A stretch of 64,000 nt of DNA, from positions 310,001-374,000 of the forward strand of contig JADGNA010000008.1 in NCBI GenBank assembly GCA_015234465.1, given 5' to 3'. Of the stretch, positions 61,484-64,000 are shown piece by piece. Under the pieces are notes generated by a model. That model saw only the letters and a program-made list of their open reading frames with translations, made no database searches and was not told the origin of the DNA. The DNA comes from Salinibacterium sp. GTDB lineage: Bacteria > Actinomycetota > Actinomycetes > Actinomycetales > Microbacteriaceae. Position numbers and translations under genes: made by a program. Numbering within the stretch: position 1 is the stretch's first letter; the number at the start of each line of letters is the position of its first letter.

Positions 61484-62164
61484 TCACACACCTCGAGATG
61501 CGAGTTCTGCCACCACCGCCTCGACATCGTGCTCATCGAGCGCGTCTACGAAGAAGATCTTTCCGCCGATTTTGTTGAGAGAGGTCCCGAGAATTGTCCC
61601 GCGCGTTCGGTCCGCGATCCAGAAGCGATCATGGAAGTCGCTGGAGTGGACGACGTTCGTCACGAGCGATGGACTCTTAGCTATAAGCGCTTGTCGCACA
61701 GCGACCTCGACCGCGGAGTCGCTGACCGCCGGATCAACGACAACGGTCAGCACCACTCCATCGCTCAGCAGGGGTGCTATCAGGCCGGCAACCGAAGCAG
61801 CATAGACGACTGCGTCGTTTCGACGTGACTTCGTGAACATGTACGGGTCGGTGATGATCAGTTCGGACTCGGGCGCAAGCCTCACCAACCTTTCTGACAG
61901 AAACTGCTCGACAACAGGAGTCGGCGCCTTCGGCGAAACGTCGTGCTGGAGGCTTTCATCGTTGAGGAATGCACTCGGGCCAACTTCGCGAAGAACGGTC
62001 TTCACTCCTTCGAGGGATGAGCCAGCCTCGCGAAAGACGAGACGGTAGCCGAGCTCCTTGGCCCGATCGCCGACCACGATGACGTCCTCGGGACGAGGGT
62101 TAGGTTCAAATGCAAAGCTGTTCCAGTCGCCCTCGAGCCGGAACTGGTCGTTGTCCTCGATCAT
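61484..62164 (-). CDS. PLD-like protein with HxR motif
   Basis: The 226-aa protein ends with FHDRFWIADRTRGTILGTSL then NKIGGKIFFVDALDEHDV. This matches the second half of small PLD-superfamily proteins in which HxK is followed by GTSLNxxG. Here the Lys is Arg (HDRF), and only one motif is present, so catalysis would need a dimer or may be lost. The N-terminal part contains SELIITDPYMFTKSR, a strand and loop also seen in the family. It stands alone in the island; the function may be nuclease or DNA binding. Confidence 0.6.
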   Translation of the reverse strand: MIEDNDQFRLEGDWNSFAFEPNPRPEDVIVVGDRAKELGYRLVFREAGSSLEGVKTVLREVGPSAFLNDESLQHDVSPKAPTPVVEQFLSERLVRLAPESELIITDPYMFTKSRRNDAVVYAASVAGLIAPLLSDGVVLTVVVDPAVSDSAVEVAVRQALIAKSPSLVTNVVHSSDFHDRFWIADRTRGTILGTSLNKIGGKIFFVDALDEHDVEAVVAELASRGV

Positions 62165-62308
62165 GATTCATTGTCCCGCTCCATCGATCACGAGTGAGGC
62201 TACGGCCCATACGGGTTCCAACCACCCAAGAACAGCTTGAGGTTCGTCTATCAACCTGGATAGCTTTCCTCCCCATCATTCTGAGCGAGTTATGGGTCGT
62301 CTAACAGG

Positions 62309-62334
62309 GACGTGTCAGAATGTTTGCACACGTC
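62309..62334. promoter_or_regulatory. Inverted repeat upstream of NERD-UvrD gene
   Basis: GACGTGT at 62309-62315 and ACACGTC at 62328-62334 form a perfect 7-bp inverted repeat with a 12-base spacer, ending 14 bases before the start codon of the helicase gene. The position suits an operator. The rest of the gap from 62165 has lower GC and no gene. Confidence 0.45.
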
Positions 62335-62348
62335 GATCGGGGGATCAC

Positions 62349-64000
62349 ATGGCGGCCGGGGGTTCTGCAGCACAGCAGGCGCAGCGCTTGAGCGCGCTCA
62401 GCGCGAGTTTCGAGCGCGAGGCGTTGAGCGCCAAAGCCGAGGCCGGCCGCTACGCCGCCGCCGCGATCGCCGAGCGCAAGCTCGCCCATCGGCTCGCGCC
62501 GCTCCTCGCTCACGGCTACCACCTGCTCGCCGACCGCAAGTGGCCGGGCTCCCGCAGCGCCCAGCTCGACCTCATCGTCGTCGGCCCGTCCGGGGTGTGG
62601 ATCGTCGACTCCAAGCACTGGAACGACTTCACGATCGCCGGCGGCAGCATGTTCCGTGGCGACGCGGATGTCACGGATGACGTCCTCCGCCTCGCCGACG
62701 TTGCCAACGACGCTGAGTCCGCCTTCGCCGAGGTCGGCCTCGCGCCGGGCGAAGTCCGGGCCGTGCTGGCCATGCACGGACACAGCAAGCGCATCGGCGA
62801 GGTCGGGCCCGTCGAGGTGGTCGGCGCCGACGACATCCACCGCTACTTAGCACGCCGGGGCAACCGCCTCAGCATCGGCGAGGTCGAACGCGTGCTCACC
62901 GTGGCGATGCAGCACTTCCCCGCCTACATCGGACCCCAGGTCACGAGCATCCCGACTCTCATCGCCGAGCCCGCCGTGCAAGAACTCATCGACGAGATCC
63001 CCGATGAACTCTTCGGAGACGACGAGCAGCTGCTCAGCGAGGCCGAGGTCACCGAGACCCTCACGATCGCCAAGCTGGCAGAAGATATCGAAGGGTGGAT
63101 GACGTTCCTCCACCCCAGCCAGGCGAAACTCGTGCGCCGCACGTTCAACGGGCCAGCGCGCATCCGCGGTTCCGCCGGAACCGGCAAGACCGTCGTCGGC
63201 CTGCATCGCGCCGCTTACCTCGCCCGCATGCGACCCGACGGCAAGGTCCTCTTCACGACCTTCGTCAAGACCCTGCCCGCCGTGCAAGCGAACCTGCTCA
63301 AGCGGCTCGACCCGAGCGTCACGGAGCGGGTCGAGTTCGTGAATGTGCACAGCTTCGCGACGCGCCTGCTCAGGGAACGCGGCATCCGCCACAACCTCAA
63401 CGGACGCGGCGCCACTGCGCAGTGGAAGGCCGCCTGGAGCGCGCTACGCGCCCCACACAAAGACCGCCTCGCCGCCCGCGCCGGCACCCGCGACGACGAC
63501 TACTGGCGCGAGGAGGTCGACTCGGTCATCAAGGGGCGCGGCTTCACCACGTTCGAGCAGTATGCGGAATGCGCACGCCCCGGCCGCAGCATCCGCCTCA
63601 ACATGGACGACCGCCGCGCCGTCTGGGCCCTCCACCTTGACTACCAGGGGCGGCTCCGCACGGCTGGTATCCACGACTTCAACGACGTCATCCTCCTCGC
63701 CGAGAAGTCCCTCGAGCGCCAGCCCTTTGAGGGCTACAGCGCCGTCATCGTCGACGAAGCGCAAGACCTCTCCCTCGCCATGATCCGGATGCTGCACCAC
63801 CTCGTCGGCGACCAGCAAGACGCCTTCACCCTCATCGGCGACGGTCAGCAGTCCATCTACCCGGGCGGCTACGTGCTCAGCGAAGCAGGCATCTCGCTCG
63901 CCGGGCGCGGGGTCGTGCTCAGCGTCAACTACCGCAACACAGTCGAGATCCTCGACTTCGCCAACAAGACCATCGCCGCGACCGGCTACGTCGACATCGA
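62349..64000 (+). CDS. NERD-UvrD-type helicase, 3' partial
   Basis: The frame is open from the ATG at 62349 to the window edge (550 codons). Residues 50-110 are a NERD nuclease domain (KWPGSRSAQLDLIVVGPSGV then WIVDSKHW, giving D and D-x-K). From residue 270 a UvrD/Rep-type helicase begins with Walker A GSAGTGKTVVGLHRA, then VEFVNVHSFATRLLR, IVDEAQDLSLAMIRML (motif II), GDGQQSIYPGG (motif III) and NYRNTVEILDFAN (motif IV). Fusions of a NERD-like nuclease and an SF1 helicase occur in anti-phage proteins such as Nhi-type and in repair. The end is missing. GC here returns to the chromosomal level, so the island's right edge may be near 62.2 kb. Confidence 0.88.
   Translation, partial: MAAGGSAAQQAQRLSALSASFEREALSAKAEAGRYAAAAIAERKLAHRLAPLLAHGYHLLADRKWPGSRSAQLDLIVVGPSGVWIVDSKHWNDFTIAGGSMFRGDADVTDDVLRLADVANDAESAFAEVGLAPGEVRAVLAMHGHSKRIGEVGPVEVVGADDIHRYLARRGNRLSIGEVERVLTVAMQHFPAYIGPQVTSIPTLIAEPAVQELIDEIPDELFGDDEQLLSEAEVTETLTIAKLAEDIEGWMTFLHPSQAKLVRRTFNGPARIRGSAGTGKTVVGLHRAAYLARMRPDGKVLFTTFVKTLPAVQANLLKRLDPSVTERVEFVNVHSFATRLLRERGIRHNLNGRGATAQWKAAWSALRAPHKDRLAARAGTRDDDYWREEVDSVIKGRGFTTFEQYAECARPGRSIRLNMDDRRAVWALHLDYQGRLRTAGIHDFNDVILLAEKSLERQPFEGYSAVIVDEAQDLSLAMIRMLHHLVGDQQDAFTLIGDGQQSIYPGGYVLSEAGISLAGRGVVLSVNYRNTVEILDFANKTIAATGYVDI

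Noticed and set aside
48203-62200. Prophage or integrative element
   Set aside because: No integrase, transposase, structural phage gene, tRNA or flanking att-like direct repeat was found, so I call it only a defence island.

Overview
The window reads as chromosomal DNA of a high-GC actinobacterium, most likely a member of Microbacteriaceae. The reasons are the very high GC, frequent GTG and TTG starts, a CarD regulator, a HAIR (HspR) operator in front of a Clp ATPase, and a Phe-for-Tyr (class Ic-type) ribonucleotide reductase under tandem NrdR boxes. No rRNA, tRNA, CRISPR array, integrase or insertion sequence was found. The lineage is an inference from style and gene content, not from a marker gene.

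Positions 1-47,940 are mainly ordinary chromosome: a two-component system and the HrpA helicase (1.4-7.2 kb); CarD; the nrdA/nrdB operon (8.5-12.2 kb), whose NrdA C-terminal Cys pair lies in a separate coupled 31-codon ORF; transporters, a reductase and hydrolases (12.4-18 kb); a lipase maturation factor broken by a six-G run (18.0-19.9 kb); an alkylation-repair operon of sigma factor, Ogt and TagA (22.2-24.1 kb); small VOC, YCII and ArsR genes; a SNF2 helicase (29.4-32.1 kb); a hydrolase/TetR pair; a ClpC-like Hsp100 under HspR control (35.1-37.6 kb); a TM0106-type nuclease-helicase (38.4-41.9 kb); a PadR/membrane-protein pair; and NERD, HIRAN and YccF proteins. Several 50-60 bp intergenic palindromes from different sequence families are scattered here, one of them present twice.

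From about 48.1 kb to the right edge the sequence becomes a defence island with visibly lower GC and mixed gene orientation. Its left edge carries a 5'-truncated copy of the monooxygenase gene found intact at 44.7 kb, ending exactly at a 4 x 7-bp tandem repeat. The island holds a four-gene operon read right to left (PLD-nuclease/SNF2 helicase, Eco57I-type adenine methyltransferase, McrB-like AAA+ ATPase, McrC-like nuclease), then a frameshifted kinase-like remnant, a coupled HEPN plus DUF1883-TIR pair, a variant PD-(D/E)XK-like gene divergent from a winged-helix-like gene, a PLD-like protein, and a NERD-UvrD helicase cut by the window end.

The four-gene operon is the best candidate for an under-described system. 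It joins the helicase/methylase logic of DISARM-like and type I-like systems to an McrBC effector, without DrmA, DrmB, PglZ or a separate specificity subunit in view. The HEPN/TIR pair is a second candidate, with two possible toxic activities (RNase and NADase) in one coupled transcription unit.
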